A program made the position numbers and the translations under genes. A stretch of 64,000 bases of DNA from NCBI GenBank assembly GCA_029216955.1, contig JANAVB010010791.1:8202868-8266867 (forward strand). Direction: 5' to 3'. The stretch comes from Iris pallida. Its lineage: Eukaryota; Streptophyta; Magnoliopsida; Asparagales; Iridaceae. Below the pieces are notes generated by a model. It worked only from the letters and a program-made list of their open reading frames with translations, was not told where the DNA came from and ran no database searches. This document shows positions 21,280 to 33,534 of the stretch, piece after piece; position 1 is the first letter of the stretch, and every line of letters begins with the position of its first letter.

Positions 21280-24200
21280 AATTTATCCACCTTAAAAAAA
21301 ATTTCGTCCTCGAAATTAAAACAAAACAATCACAGGAAACACATGCAGAAAACAATCTCATTCAAATACTTTCAAAAAAAATCAGCAATAAAAAAAATCT
21401 CTTTGAGGCACATCAAACATTTGTAAATAAAAACTGATACGTGTCCGCTACGGACACAAAACCATCACAAAATCACACCTATCAAAGGTCAAAATCAACA
21501 ATCACCAACGCAATAGATATCAAAATAATTCAAAGAGGTCAAATGCAAAATATTCTTAGGCCAGAAATGACATTAAAACATCCTAATCACATGGTTAGGC
21601 TCTAGGTCAAACAGTCTCTAGGGTTTCACTAGCAAAACATCAAAATCACATGTCATAATTTTAAATAGTTTTAAAATGATTTAAAAATTACCAAAAATTA
21701 TATCATGATTTAAATGTCAAATCAATAAATGATTAAAATTACAAAATTTCTAAATTACCCTCATTTTAGAAAACTGGGTTTTACAAGTCTACCCACCTTA
21801 GAAAAATTTTGTCCTCGAAATTAAAATGTTCATACTCCTTCTAGGTCAAACCCCCACAATCAAAGTCCCAGAACTTAAACAAATCATATGATTTAAAAGG
21901 ACGTCATACAGGATCATGGCATACGGTGGTAGTAAAGTCTCATCTAGGTATACTAGTCATGCTAACCAAAACAGTCATAGGATATCAAAACACACAAGCA
22001 ATCTAGGGTGCTAAACTAGAAAAGATACATAAATAATAATCATCAAAACTGTAAGGCAGTCTACCATCCTATATGAAACTAGTACTTATCAAAAATAAAT
22101 AAAGATGACTACCAATTATCTATAAAGGGGTACTATTCAAAGAAAATCACAATCAAAAGTTAAAGAATGAAAGTCAATTGTATTGAAATCCAATCATAAT
22201 ATATATATAGAGAGAGTGTTAGAGAAGGAAAAGCTAGCATTATGTAAGGTTATGTGGTTCGTGTGTATAGGTGTATGTGGACATGTTCATATGGTTAGAT
22301 AGTAGGCATGTGTGTATGTGAAATATACATGAAGAGTATAGGAGGATTTGGGTTTCGAAACAATAGCTATCCAGTTACACTACTCATGGCATATTGGTTA
22401 AACAATCTACAACACACAACCTATTTACTCATAACATGCATGGCTAACCATATACATATATATATAAAGAGGTAGAGATTTAGTTATGTATCTATATACA
22501 TTATAACATGTATGCATAAACTCTATATATATCTATATAGATATATAAACATAACATAGAGAGGAAGGGTTAGGTTTACATGGCAGTGTATACTAAGTTA
22601 GGGTGTGTGTGTGTCCTTGTACAGGGTTATAGCTTAGTATTGAAAGGTTAAATCCAGTTTTAGTTCAGCATTTACATACAAAATCAGAAAATAATCTAAC
22701 ATTTAAACCAGTATAATATTAACATAATACAGTTTCAGATTTTAGGGTTTGAAACATCACAACTAACTCAATGCTCCCAACACATCCTAACATGATAGAG
22801 ATGAAACCCTAATATACTATCCATATATTTAGCTATGCATACAGTTCAATATTACATATTAAATCTAAAATTGAACTAAAAATTTGAAATCAATGTAAAA
22901 ATGTTAACATGTATTCAGTTTTAGGATTTGGAGAAATTCGAACATCAACCAACCCAATGTTTATCACAACCTAACATGTAAGAATATGAAACCTGGATTT
23001 ATATCCCTACATACCACAATGTATATAGCTCAAAATATTACATTTAAAAAAAATAGCAAATTGAACTAACATTTAAGATCCAGTATTAAGGGTTAATATG
23101 CACACAGTCTTAGATTTGACAATTTCAAACACAAAACTCAACCAATTTTTTTTTTGAATTGAAACCCTATGTATAACATACATGTGCAGTGATGTAAACA
23201 TAACTAATAACATGAAATTTATATTTAATTTATGAATTTAAACTGGAAAAAGAAGAGAACCAGTCTATGATACTATAGTGTATCAAAAATATTGGGGTTT
23301 TGATAATTTAAACGTCAAACAACATATTAATATGTATTTAGATAGGTGGAAAATCAAAGTGTAGCATGCATACGTATAAGGCAAGGGTCCGTGTCCACTA
23401 CATATTCTCATATCCCAATATAAAAATCAATTTCTACATCAAGACCAACATTTAGATTCCTACCAAGATTGTAAAGTAGGTGATTGATGTAATCAAGACA
23501 GTTTTATTATTATTACTTAATAAAAGAATAATAGCAAGAAAGTAATAACGATAAAATCTGTTTTGCTTATCTGTTTAAAGAAGGAACTATTTTGAAACCC
23601 AGAACTATAATATCAATTACAAGATAAGGTCTAGCAAAATTGTCGGTTCATTGTATTAAGAAGAAACTCATAGCAAGAAGTTACACAAGAGTTTATAAAA
23701 ACAAGTAAACCTACTCCTAAGTTAAATAATGAGAAGCAAAACAAAACAAACAAATAATAATTTTTTTTGAAGGACTGGAACAAAAGTAGAGAAAACATGT
23801 TCAAAAATATTTAAGGTACAATCTGATAATCATATGCGTCTATCCAAAATCATGGTACTCTAAATCCTCGACATACTAGTAAGCAAGGCTACGATAATCA
23901 CAGAGTCCTCGACTTAGGCACATACCTCTAGAATCATGGTATTTAAAAATTTTGCGATGCCGCTAGCTTGGCTGCGAAAACCTTAAATTTCCACACCCGA
24001 GAAATATATCAAAAATAAGACTATATGTCCTCACCATGCTGGCGAATGTGATTGTAGAAGACTAGATTCCATAACATAGATGACCTAGCCTATATAATTT
24101 CATCTTGACAAAAATTAAATTAAATCAACAATGAATACCCAAAAAAATCAAATTTATCAACGAACATCAAGATTCAAAACTGAACAACAATCAATCAAGT

Positions 24201-24492
24201 CATATAAATACAAACTCGGATGCAACAGCTAACATCAAGATTCAAAACTCCACAGTCATCATCAAAATCAAGTTCAACAACAGAAAGTAAAGATAAATCA
24301 AATCAAGGGAAGAAGAGTTTTTCAAATCGAAGTTAAAATAAGATTCTCAAGGGTCGTCCCAGGAATCTCTCAAGGGATCCTAACTGTGATTGAGTACCTT
24401 CAATATATCCTAATCCTACTGCAGGCTGTAGTGGTACTCTAGTTCGAATACCACTACACAAACTCGACCTGCATGGGCCACCACTAAAAACG
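21280..24492 (-). other. LARD-1 internal region, non-coding
   Basis: No ORF of interest in 3.2 kb. Left end: PPT and a TCGTCCTCGAAATT box (21305-21321). A second LTR-tail/PPT-like junction is at 21755-21830. Middle: AT-rich sequence with an ATAGAGAG microsatellite near 22200. Right end (5' side of the RNA): a hairpin with arms GTAGTGGTA and TACCACTAC at about 24428-24457, then CATGGGCCACCA about nine bases from the LTR, a possible PBS. Confidence 0.75.
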
Positions 24493-27400
24493 TGTCACGA
24501 CCCGCACCCTAGAGTTAGGGCACGAGACGTGGGTACGTCCAGCCTACGCCGCAGTGTCAGCGGTAGAACGCTGTCCTAGGTCTCATGCATCTAACAGTAT
24601 AAGGCTAAGCAGTTTATACTCCCCGAATGGGGGTGACATAGCAGAATGTAAACTCAATCACATCTAAGGTAGAGCATAATAAAAGATAAATAACCAGAAC
24701 AAAAATCACAGAGATACAATCCAGAAGTCTAAGTGTCTAAGATACACAAAACCAGAAAACATCTCAAAGCTCAAATACAGTAATCCATAAAATAAATATA
24801 ACTCAAGACAACTGAAAATAAGCTATAAGCAAATCCTAGCTATCTATACAACCTCTACCGTGTCTCCTCTAGGCTAGCAGGCAACCTCTAGGCTATCTGT
24901 AAAATTTATCAACAGGTCCAGTCAGGATAGGAGCGAGCACAGTACATCTCAACAATATCATAACAGGTTAGGAAATATAAACATGCTAGAGAGTAAGATA
25001 CAAGATCTGAAGAAATAACATGATGAAAAAGGAAGACTGTAAATAAATAGATACAACATATAGAGAACTAATAGTGACTAGTGATTCAGAGCACAAGATG
25101 GTTATGTAAACGGTACGATGTTATACACGAGTAATCTACAGAGGTTTGTACACGAGTAATCTACTGGATTGATTACATAACCACTTCTACTCCCCCGCCC
25201 TAATCAATACACAAGGATCTAGCTAAGTTATGTTATTGTACACGAAGTATAGTCGTACACGAAGATCATATGAATACATGAATATACACGATTTCACACG
25301 ATTTGTACACGAATGTCACGAATACAAGAAGTATACGATGCTCACGATAAAGTACACGAACACGAATACCCGATGTATCCGCTAAAGGGATAACATCGCA
25401 CAACAAGATCCATATAGTACTAATCCGTGTTTCCAACGTGTCAGCATCATGTAAAGTAATCTAAAGCAGGAAATATAATCCTAAACAAGATATGAAATGA
25501 TCAGAGAATGTACTCGCCTGCTATCTGAATGTCCAAAGGAAATGTACTGTCCGAGGAGAGGTGTCTGGCTCCTATTTAGAACAGCACAAGTCACAACAAG
25601 TCCAAAATGGTAAAATAAAGCTCTACTATGCATTCTACATGATTCTAGGTCATTCTAGGTCAAAGTCAACTCTTGGTCAACTCTGGTCAACTGTACTAGT
25701 CAAACTAGGTTAGCTAGGCAGTACTAGGTCTAAATCTAGACTAACAAGTCTCATTAGGCCTAACCAAGCCTAGACTATCACTCACACAAAATCACAAAGC
25801 TACACAAGTTATCAAACACACATTACATATATATATTCATATATATTTTTATTACAAGCAAAGTGCATAAAGACAAGGAGTGAGTGATACATGAATGTGG
25901 ATATGGCAATGTGTACATAGCAGTACAATGTGTTCAAGTATGAGGGGGTTATGTTAGAAGGATAACATTTAGCAAGGGTTCATTGTGTCACATAGAAGAA
26001 ATAACATGTAAAGCATAGGTTTAGCATGTGTGTGTGTGGGTGTTAATAATAACAAAAGGGTTTATTTATACATCAAAGGGTTTACTCATAACAGTAAGTA
26101 GGTTTTATGTGTATTCATGCTTGGGGTTACTGTCAACATGTAGAAGGAGGTTTTAACATATGAACATGGTGCTAAGTGCTAATATGGCATCATACATTCC
26201 TATCATGTATTACATTATCTTTAAGTTGAATACATCATATATGGATACAATATATAATCTTGCATGTTTGCCTTCATATATTACATTCTATATTACCTAT
26301 ATACATGTGTTTCCTCTATTCATTCATGCTTGCATCATATACTCTACATTACCATACAAGTTATCATTATATATTGCATTACAATATTTATACATTATGC
26401 ATTCATATCTATCATTACATATAATCTTGCATTCATATCTAGCATTCATTATATACTTTCATGCATACATTGTATATCATTCTTTCATTCATGCATTTAT
26501 GCATTGCTTATATGCATTATATTAATTGCATTCCTACATGCTTGCATTCAACCATATATATACATTAATGTAAAAAGAATATATATCATATATATATTAT
26601 TTCATTCATCTGACATATCATGCATTACATACTCTATATTCATTTAATATCCATACTACATAGGCTCATAGGTTACACAAAATGCATATATCGTATAGTC
26701 ACTCTTCTACTTAAAATCAATACTATACCAATTAGGCCTTCACTAAATTCTAGGATTAAATTATGTTATAGATCTTTGTGTTAGCTTTCCGAAACTTTAA
26801 ACGGATCGCATTTTTGTGTCCGAAAGCTCCCGGAATCGCGAAAAACACCGAAACGTGTTCGTCTTTCGTATAGCTGATACTCAAATAATTTTATAGAAAG
26901 TTTCAAAAAGAATTTGGCTTATTAAAATATATATTTGGAAAGCTAACTTCGATACAGTTCTTTTAAAAAAAACGGAAGATAAATCGGAGTTTTAAGCTAA
27001 AAGTTATGACATTTCTAAGTTGCTATTGCTACTAAAAACGTGGATAAATATTATGACGAATTTAGGTAGTTTGAGACAAAAGAAACACAAGTATATAACA
27101 TAATATATCAAGAACTCACTCTCTACACTAATATATATATATGAGACACTATAGAACACATCTCCAATACAAAAATATGAGATTAAACATGTAATAATTC
27201 ATTCATACATAACAACAACACATAGTGTGTCCAAATTTGGGGTTTTCCCACATGGACACAACCACAACACAAATGACACTCCTATGACTTCCAAATGGAC
27301 ACAAAATGGACACAAATGGAGATACAACCATGGGGGTCATTCCTATTGGTTCAAAATATTCTTATATGCATGTAGGGATGGATTAGAGGAGAGATTATAC

Positions 27401-28135
27401 CTTCCGGGAGAGAGATTCAAAGGAAAAGCCTTCCGACACGGCACCGACACGGCACCGACACGTAGAGATTCCAAAAGGACACGAACGAGCTCCGAATCCT
27501 CCCAAACTTGGCTAGCACCCTCTAACCATGGAGTAGAAGAGAAATAAAGAAGATTTGGTGGAAGAAGGGGTTGATTTGGAGATGAAATCAATGGAGGTTC
27601 ATCTCTAAATTAATTTGGGGAAGAACAAGAGAGAGAAAGTGGATGAAAACAAATGAATGAAGGAGTGACTCACTCCTTATCCCCCCCATAGATGGCTACC
27701 TAAAAATGGTGAGGTGTCCCCTATTTGAATGTCCAAAATGCCTTCCACTAATCTATTTGATTTAAATTAGGATTTGGTTAAAGGTTGAGGTCAATTTAGT
27801 CTAGTTTTAAGTCTCTAATTAAACTAAACCTATCCATAAATAATTAGTCTAACTACTAACTAAAATTAATATTATGTGGACTAAAATTAATATCATGTGG
27901 GCTATGCCTAACTAGTGTGTGGGTCCCACTAGAGTCAAACTACCCCCCGGGTCCCCGTTTCAAGTCGGATTGAGTTAAAATTCGAACCCGACTCAAATAA
28001 CCCCAAAACAATATATTAAATAATAAAATAAATTTCAATCCCAAAATAATATCATAAATAATAAAATAAATTTCAAAAATATTCAAAAATATAAAATGAC
28101 AAAAATACCCCTGCTTCTGAAAACTGGGGGTGACA
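24493..28135 (-). repeat. LARD-1 5' LTR (right copy)
   Basis: 3643 bases, colinear with 17649-21279. Visible differences include a duplicated GGCACCGACAC unit near 27440 and single-base changes. It is followed by the TSD-like TCAAG. Confidence 0.92.
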
Positions 28136-28140
28136 TCAAG

Positions 28141-28500
28141 CAACCATGGTCTTCCTAATAAGGCATTATAGGAGCCGTGATTGTCAATGACATAAAAAGT
28201 TACTTTTGTGCGGAGATTGCCAATTTGAACTTTCAGGCGAATCTTCCCCAATAGTTCGCTCCTTCCGGAATTAAATCCCAGGATAGTAGTGATTGTTGTA
28301 GAGAGATTATGGACCGAGATTTTTAGTGCATCCAGTAGGGTCTTCGGCATGATACTGAGTAGAGACCCAGGATCAATCAGGATGCGATCAACCTTTATTG
28401 TATCGACATATCCTGTATAGTAGAGAGGTCGGTCATGTCGATTGTCTTCCATAAGCATATCCTCTTATGTGAAAGTGATGTTGGGAATCAACTCCATCAT
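28141..28500 (-). pseudogene. Tat-A retropepsin-like protease
   Basis: The minus-strand peptide contains the active-site region RILIDPGSLLSIMPK and the flap and C-terminal motif YNALLGRPWL just before the LARD-1 junction. This is the retroviral-type aspartic protease that would cut the polyprotein. The start is undefined because the domain is part of a longer polyprotein. It is truncated by the LARD-1 insertion, and the continuation of the sequence is at 17648. Confidence 0.8.
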
Positions 28501-29541
28501 ACTATGACAATGTAAGCATGCTACAGGTTCATCATCTGGTTTCTTGAGAAGTGCCAGACAAGCGCCAACTTCTACCAAAGCTTCGTTTAGTGTTTCCCGA
28601 GTTTACCTCGAGAGATGCAGAAGCTCAAAGATTGATAACCTCAACAGAGTACTGGCTAACTGAGCCAATATATCGAAGTTATATGACCTTTCAAGTCCAA
28701 GAGGTAGAGTTTTTTAATATTTTATCAAAGCAAACTTCTTGTTTTCCTTTGTCGAACGCCGTCGGTTTAGGAGGAATCGGTTCCGCTAGGGGTGATGAAG
28801 CCAATGGAACAGGAGGGGAGGACGCTGGAAAAGCATCTGAGACTGGAGATATAGCCTCTTGTCCTTCTGGATAGTCTCGAAGGTATAATCTCTCGGATTT
28901 GGTACCAGCCAAGACTTCTTCTTCCGAAGCTAGTGCGAAGGAAACCATGTTGCAGTCCTTCGTTTGAGCTTTGCCTTTGAAAGACTTCTTTTGAAAAGAA
29001 GAAGAATTTGTCCAGAATCCCAAGCCAATACGAGATTGATTATGTTGGAGACGTAGAAAAAGGGGTACGGGAGATCCTCTTCCATGATTCAAACCTGGGG
29101 CTTCTCTAGGTCATATCCTATCTTAGTCATTAGTTCGCAGGACTATTGACTATAGAGATAGAATGTTGGTCGATAGTTATGCTATGGCTTTGATGTTATT
29201 ATCTCAGAAGAAGTTGAGTCTGTTGCCAGAATGAAGGTAGCATTCAAAGACGACAGATGATGACCACCGATAGAAGTCATGTGGCATGACTTATATTTGA
29301 TTATCTTTCTGGACTTCGAGGATGAAGCAGGCATCTCAAAGTCGGCAACCAAGACGGGATGGATCCAGATGATTTTTCCTTTATCAGTTGACAAAGGAAC
29401 AAGACCGTCACTTCGTGCCGATGGAAGATTGACAATCTCCAGGGTAGCCTTCGGTATGGGAATGACTCCATCCTACACAAGTTGAGCAGAAAAGTCATCG
29501 AACTGCAGAGAAATGACATTAGCAGTCACAGTCTTCTCATC
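28501..29541 (-). pseudogene. Tat-A gag-protease linker with GLGFW motif
   Basis: Two broken minus-strand frames (29092-28691 and 29394-29182) align with the longer frame in Tat-B (50200-49271 and 50605-50213). The NQSRIGLGFW motif is a short glycine-rich element of the kind seen between gag and protease in Tat polyproteins. No catalytic function recognised. Confidence 0.65.
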
Positions 29542-30923
29542 TTACTGAAGGGTGATCGCACCGGCGTTAATCAGCTCTTGTATCTTTCCTTTGAGCATGT
29601 AGCATGCCCTAGTTGGGTGTCCGATGAACCTGTGATACACACAATATTTGGGATGATCAGTTTTACCTACTTTGTATGGCCGCTTTGCTTTGGGTAACTG
29701 AAGTTTATTGCTTTGGGTTAAGCAATCAAAAATGCTTATGATATCATCCTCATCTAAGGAATACTCCTTTTTCGGATGTTGTCCTCTCTGTGGCGGTGCC
29801 GTCGTAGTAGGTGTTGATTGACTCATATTGACAGACAAAGCTTTTTTGCCTTTGATAATGATGGCTAAAGCTTTTTTGTTTTTACGGTTATTCTGACGGC
29901 CACCGTTGTTGGTTGCAGAATGTTCATACTTGTCAAGATTTGGCATCTGGATGCCTACTGTTTAAACTTATCAGCACTATCTTCGACTACCCTGGCACTT
30001 ATTATGAAGGAAGGCCAATCTTGGAATTAAGTAGATCCTGTCCACATGCTGATTATAGGTAGCAAATTTGACTTACAAGTATCTATAGTCAGAGCATTTG
30101 GAGTTCCCAGAGGCATTTTGAGTGCCTCTCTGCAAAAATGCTCAATAAAACGTTCAGCAATTTTATTAGGCCATTGTTTGATTTTGATAATGGCTGACAT
30201 AGTCATGTAGTTAGTTCCCTCATAGAAGCGTTCAAAGAACATTTGTTTAAACACTGCAAAGGAGGTTATGCAACCATCTGGTAGACCGTGATACCAGTCG
30301 TAGGCTGTACCTGCCAGACACCCAACAAATACTCTAATAAGTAGAGTCATTTGGTTGGAGCTGATCAGTCATCACCTTGAAGTGATTGAGGTATTGGCTT
30401 GGAGATGAACTACCGTCAAATAGCATGATGGTCGGTGGCTTATTTTTCAGTATAAACGGAACCTCCTTCCACTCTATAGGATAGGGCTATTTAATCCCTA
30501 ACTTCTACAGATCGTCCTTCTACTTGAAAGCTTTGAACTAATTACGCAGAAGCTTTACTGCTTCAATGGTATCCCCTGATGCTTGGGGAGCAGTAGATTG
30601 GTTCGATGCGTTAGGAGGCGGGACTGCATAGCACCACCCCCAGCACCAGAATGACTTAAAGCCGACAATGTGGCATTGTGAGGAGGCTATAACCCCAGAC
30701 TAGTGTTGGCAGGAGTTGATGCTGTAATGTGTTCTTGGGTTGGAATCGAATTCACAACCGGTGGAATAGCGTGTTGTGCCACGTTCACCGTATGCATACT
30801 TGCCATCATTTCGGCCATATTATTTACAGTAACCTCTAGAGAGGCGATCCTCTGCTCTTGACTTCCAGAACTGGATGCATCTTGTTCCTCATTAGTGATA
30901 TAAGCAGTCACTTTTCTGGCCAT
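29542..30923 (-). pseudogene. Tat-A gag
   Basis: The N-terminal coiled-coil-like segment starts at MARKVTAYITNEEQD (30923). The retrotransposon gag core follows at 30350-30027 (AYDWYHGLPDG, then FERFYEG). The C-terminal nucleocapsid-like segment has a Cys-His arrangement CVYHRFIGHPTRAC at about 29630. It would build the virus-like particle. At least two stops or frame changes separate the three open stretches. Confidence 0.8.
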
Positions 30924-31399
30924 CGAAGTGGAACTGGTGGAAAAGATGGTCTATTCAGAGCGTTCACTATCAGCATCAAACTCATGTAAAGAACCATCCC
31001 CAGGATGAAGAACGGGAAGGCTCCCTTGATTGAGGAATTCCTGGTCAGACTCTAGAAGATTCCTTTGATCGATTGTTTCTTGGTCGGAAGGAAGATTCCT
31101 TTGACCGATTATTTCTCGATCAAAAAGAAGATTCCTTTGACCGATTGTTTCTCGGCTTCTTGATCTGGTATATTGGTAGACCCCTTCATCGGAATCATGA
31201 ATCCGATCAAGGTATTGTTGACTAGGGTTATGGGCGGCATTACGTCTTGGATGTTTTCTAACCCATTGCTTTGAGATGTCATGTTGACTGAAGCATACAA
31301 TAATTCATCTTCGTCCACCATCACAAGTTCAGGATTCCAAGCATAATTCAAACAGTCGAAGATAGACAGTTTAGCTGACTGGCAACAACATTTGATCAC
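30924..31399 (-). pseudogene. Tat-A ORF1-gag linker with 36-bp tandem repeats
   Basis: Three or more tandem units containing AAGATTCCTTTGACCGATT occur at about 31060-31160 (plus-strand reading). On the minus strand they give the repeated peptide SVKGIF. A longer version is at 52100-52335 in Tat-B. No domain recognised. Confidence 0.65.
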
Positions 31400-32794
31400 T
31401 ACTTCGTGATGATAATTATAATGATGCTCCTGAGGTGGAGGTGGAGTTACAGATGGGCGAGACGATCTTGTGATATTTCATTTCTGTATAAGAAATTCAT
31501 AGAGATATGTTACAGTAACATAAGAAGGAGAAGTCGAAGGTACATATTCCTTAATGATATTAGGAACATAATTACAATTCTTGAGGTGCCCTGTTCCCTG
31601 TGTGTACAGAAAAGTGCTGACTTCATTGGCATAGGTGGGAGGGTTCTTGATCTGAACAACTCTTTCTGTGCACAACTTAGCAGATGGTACAGATGGTGCA
31701 GATGGTGCTTGATGTATGTTTGACACTGCCCTGCGCTGGTTGAGGTATGTATGCATGTCAGAATTGCCACCTGACTTTTTATTTGAGACACCTTCAATTT
31801 ACCCTGCTCCATTCTTGAAACGTGCAAAGTGGGCAAATTTTGGCTCTGGCTTGACCGCCGCTGGCCATGAGGAGAGGGCAGGATGCCCTATTGTTCTTTG
31901 CACCATTTTTCAGTACGTTTGGCGCAGCACAATTGATCCACAGAAGATCGACTTTGAGCAGAGTCTAATCCCTTGACATTGATTTGATTGTCTTTGTCCA
32001 GAGAAGTAGAATCTCTATTCAGAAACATCTTCGCACTGAATGGCACATGGGCATAGTCAGATGCATTTTCCACAAAGTCCAGGATCGGAGAATGAGAATA
32101 AAAAGTCATATAGTGCTTTCCTTTGTTCTACGTAGGGCAGTAGTCATCAACTTCTCCAACAAGTTTAGAACTGGAGAGGAAGAGGGAGTGGCCTGGCAGC
32201 GCTTTCCCCTGATTGGTGCCTGAGTATTGACTGTCACACCCTCTGCCAATTTTAGAATTGACGAGGAGGAAGAAGTAGTCTGGTGGCGCTGTCCTCTGGT
32301 TGTCGCCTGAGCATTAACTGGCACACCCTCTGCCAGTTTTAGAATTGGCGAAGAGGAAGAAGTGGTCGGATGGCGCTGTCCTGTGGTTGGTACCTAAGCA
32401 TTAACTGGCACACCCTCTGCCATTTTCGAAATTAGCAATGAGGAAGAAGTGTCCTGGCGGCACTGTCCTTTGGTTGGAGCCAAGGTAGTGAGAGGAGCAC
32501 TCTCTACTAATTTCAGAATTGGTGAAGAAGGAGAAGTAGCCACAGAGCTTTTCTCTATGACTGGTGCAGCAGCAGTGATTGGTGCGCTAGAGGACTTTGG
32601 AGTCCAAACAACGCACGCCTTGCTCTTGGCAGCAACAGTGGTGCGCTTGGCACACCCTGCGTCAATCATTGCTTCAAGGCAGTTTGGTCGACTTTCACGA
32701 CCAATGTCTTCTGTGTCGTGCCGACCGACGCAACATCGTATTGAGTTGTCACTTTCTCGTTAGAGGAGAAAGTCGTCTCCAACAGAGTCGTCAT
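31400..32794 (-). pseudogene. Tat-A ORF1 upstream of gag, repeat-rich
   Basis: Several Tat-lineage elements carry an extra ORF before gag, and this region occupies that place. It starts at ATG 32794, directly after the presumed leader. The first frame stops at 32666 and overlaps the next open frame. Five tandem units of 87 bp (29 codons) at about 32150-32590 encode an SSSSPILKLAEGVPVN-like repeat. The rest (32109-31888, 31836-31510) is open in several frames and aligns with 52550-53245 of Tat-B. The protein's role is unknown. Confidence 0.6.
32150..32590 (-). repeat. 87-bp tandem repeat, about 5 units, in Tat-A ORF1
   Basis: The landmark TGCCANTTTTAGAATTGG recurs at about 32157, 32244, 32331, 32418 and 32505, a constant 87-base spacing. 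The period is a multiple of three, so it encodes a 29-residue repeat. Confidence 0.8.
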
Positions 32795-32817
32795 TTTGTT
32801 TGAAAAAACAAAAGTTT

Positions 32818-33534
32818 TGATACAAACTAAGAAAAAAAGAGTAGAAGAGTACAATTGAATTATGGAAAAGTACAACTATAGGAATCTGATCAGAAGTCGA
32901 TCACTTTATCCATTGGATGATACGATGTCGAAGAACAAAGTCCTTGGAGAATGATGCAGCAAGTGCTCAGGAGATTATGATTATTAGTGATGCTTTGCAA
33001 GTGATTTGAAACTCTATTTATAGAGTTATGAAATAACTGTTAAGTTGTTATTCTGATTGGGGCAAACAGCCAGTGGCGCACCATCCTTCCTTTGGTGCGA
33101 AAGGTTAGTTTAACTGCTTGGACACATGGCATGTTGTGATTGATATATATTTGGTCATGGGCAGTGTAAGCTTTACGTTCTTCGAGATTAGTGGCATGTG
33201 TGCCACGTAATCTAACTATTTTAGGAAGATTTAATCAAGTGGCGCCAGCTGCTGAGTGGCACTAGGCGCTATCTGTTGAGTGGTGCCAGGCGCTAACTGT
33301 TTGTTTAGTGCCTCACTGTTTAATCAATGATGCTAATAATCATCCTGCGCTATCTGCAGATGGTGCTGGACAGATGTTTGCCATTAATGACTGATCTGAC
33401 ATATCTGACAATATCTCCTCGAGCGCTATGTGCACAGGATTCGAACAAATTTTTTTCGACTGACATGCTGTCAGTCATGATAATAGCTGTTTAGTTTCTC
33501 TGAGAAGATAGCCACGTGGCAGGCAGTGCCATCA
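32818..33534 (-). repeat. Probable 5' LTR of Tat-A
   Basis: On the minus strand it starts TGATGGCACTGCC at 33534 and may end TTTGTATCA at 32818. A TATA box (minus TATAAATAG, about 33013-33021) is well placed. The outer edge is supported because Tat-B coding sequence starts right after it (33541). The inner edge is uncertain, as no clear tRNA-complementary PBS follows and the 3' LTR is outside the window. Confidence 0.5.

Larger units (their letters stand above)
17649..28135 (-). mobile_element. LARD-1: non-coding large-LTR retrotransposon
   Basis: Two near-identical direct repeats of 3.6 kb flank a 3.2-kb internal region without any recognisable gag or pol. Both repeats run from TGTCACGACCCGCACC to GGGGGTGACA. 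Orientation is minus, because the polypurine tract (minus strand: TTAAGGTGGATAAAT) lies at about 21280-21300 beside the left LTR. The PPT context resembles chromovirus Ty3/gypsy elements. The TSD is TCATG (17644-17648) and TCAAG (28136-28140), one mismatch. Removing 17649-28140 makes Tat-A continuous in its protease region. It would depend on proteins from another element. Confidence 0.88.
1..33534 (-). mobile_element. Tat-A: Tat-lineage Ty3/gypsy retrotransposon (3' end outside window)
   Basis: The parts of one minus-strand element are collinear across three blocks: 28141-33534 (LTR, ORF1, gag, protease), 16737-17648 (protease-RT linker) and 1-7060 (RT, RNase H, archaeal-type RNase H, integrase, antisense ORF). 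The blocks are separated by two insertions with target-site duplications. The second RNase H and the antisense plant-mobile-domain ORF mark the Tat lineage. All pol domains from about 6560 to 3840 lie in one minus-strand frame broken only by stop codons. The 3' LTR is not in the window, so the element's total length is unknown. It is non-functional, but it is the backbone of the left half of the window. Confidence 0.85.

Noticed and set aside
21084..21329. Minus-strand ORF starting MFCFNFEDEIFFK, considered as a chromovirus pol end
   Set aside because: It spans PPT and LTR without any upstream pol; only the PPT context is informative.
27940..28458. 172-codon minus-strand ORF with a protease-like start
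   Set aside because: The ORF crosses the LARD-1/Tat-A junction at 28135; its C-terminal third is LTR sequence, so it is a chimera and not a gene.
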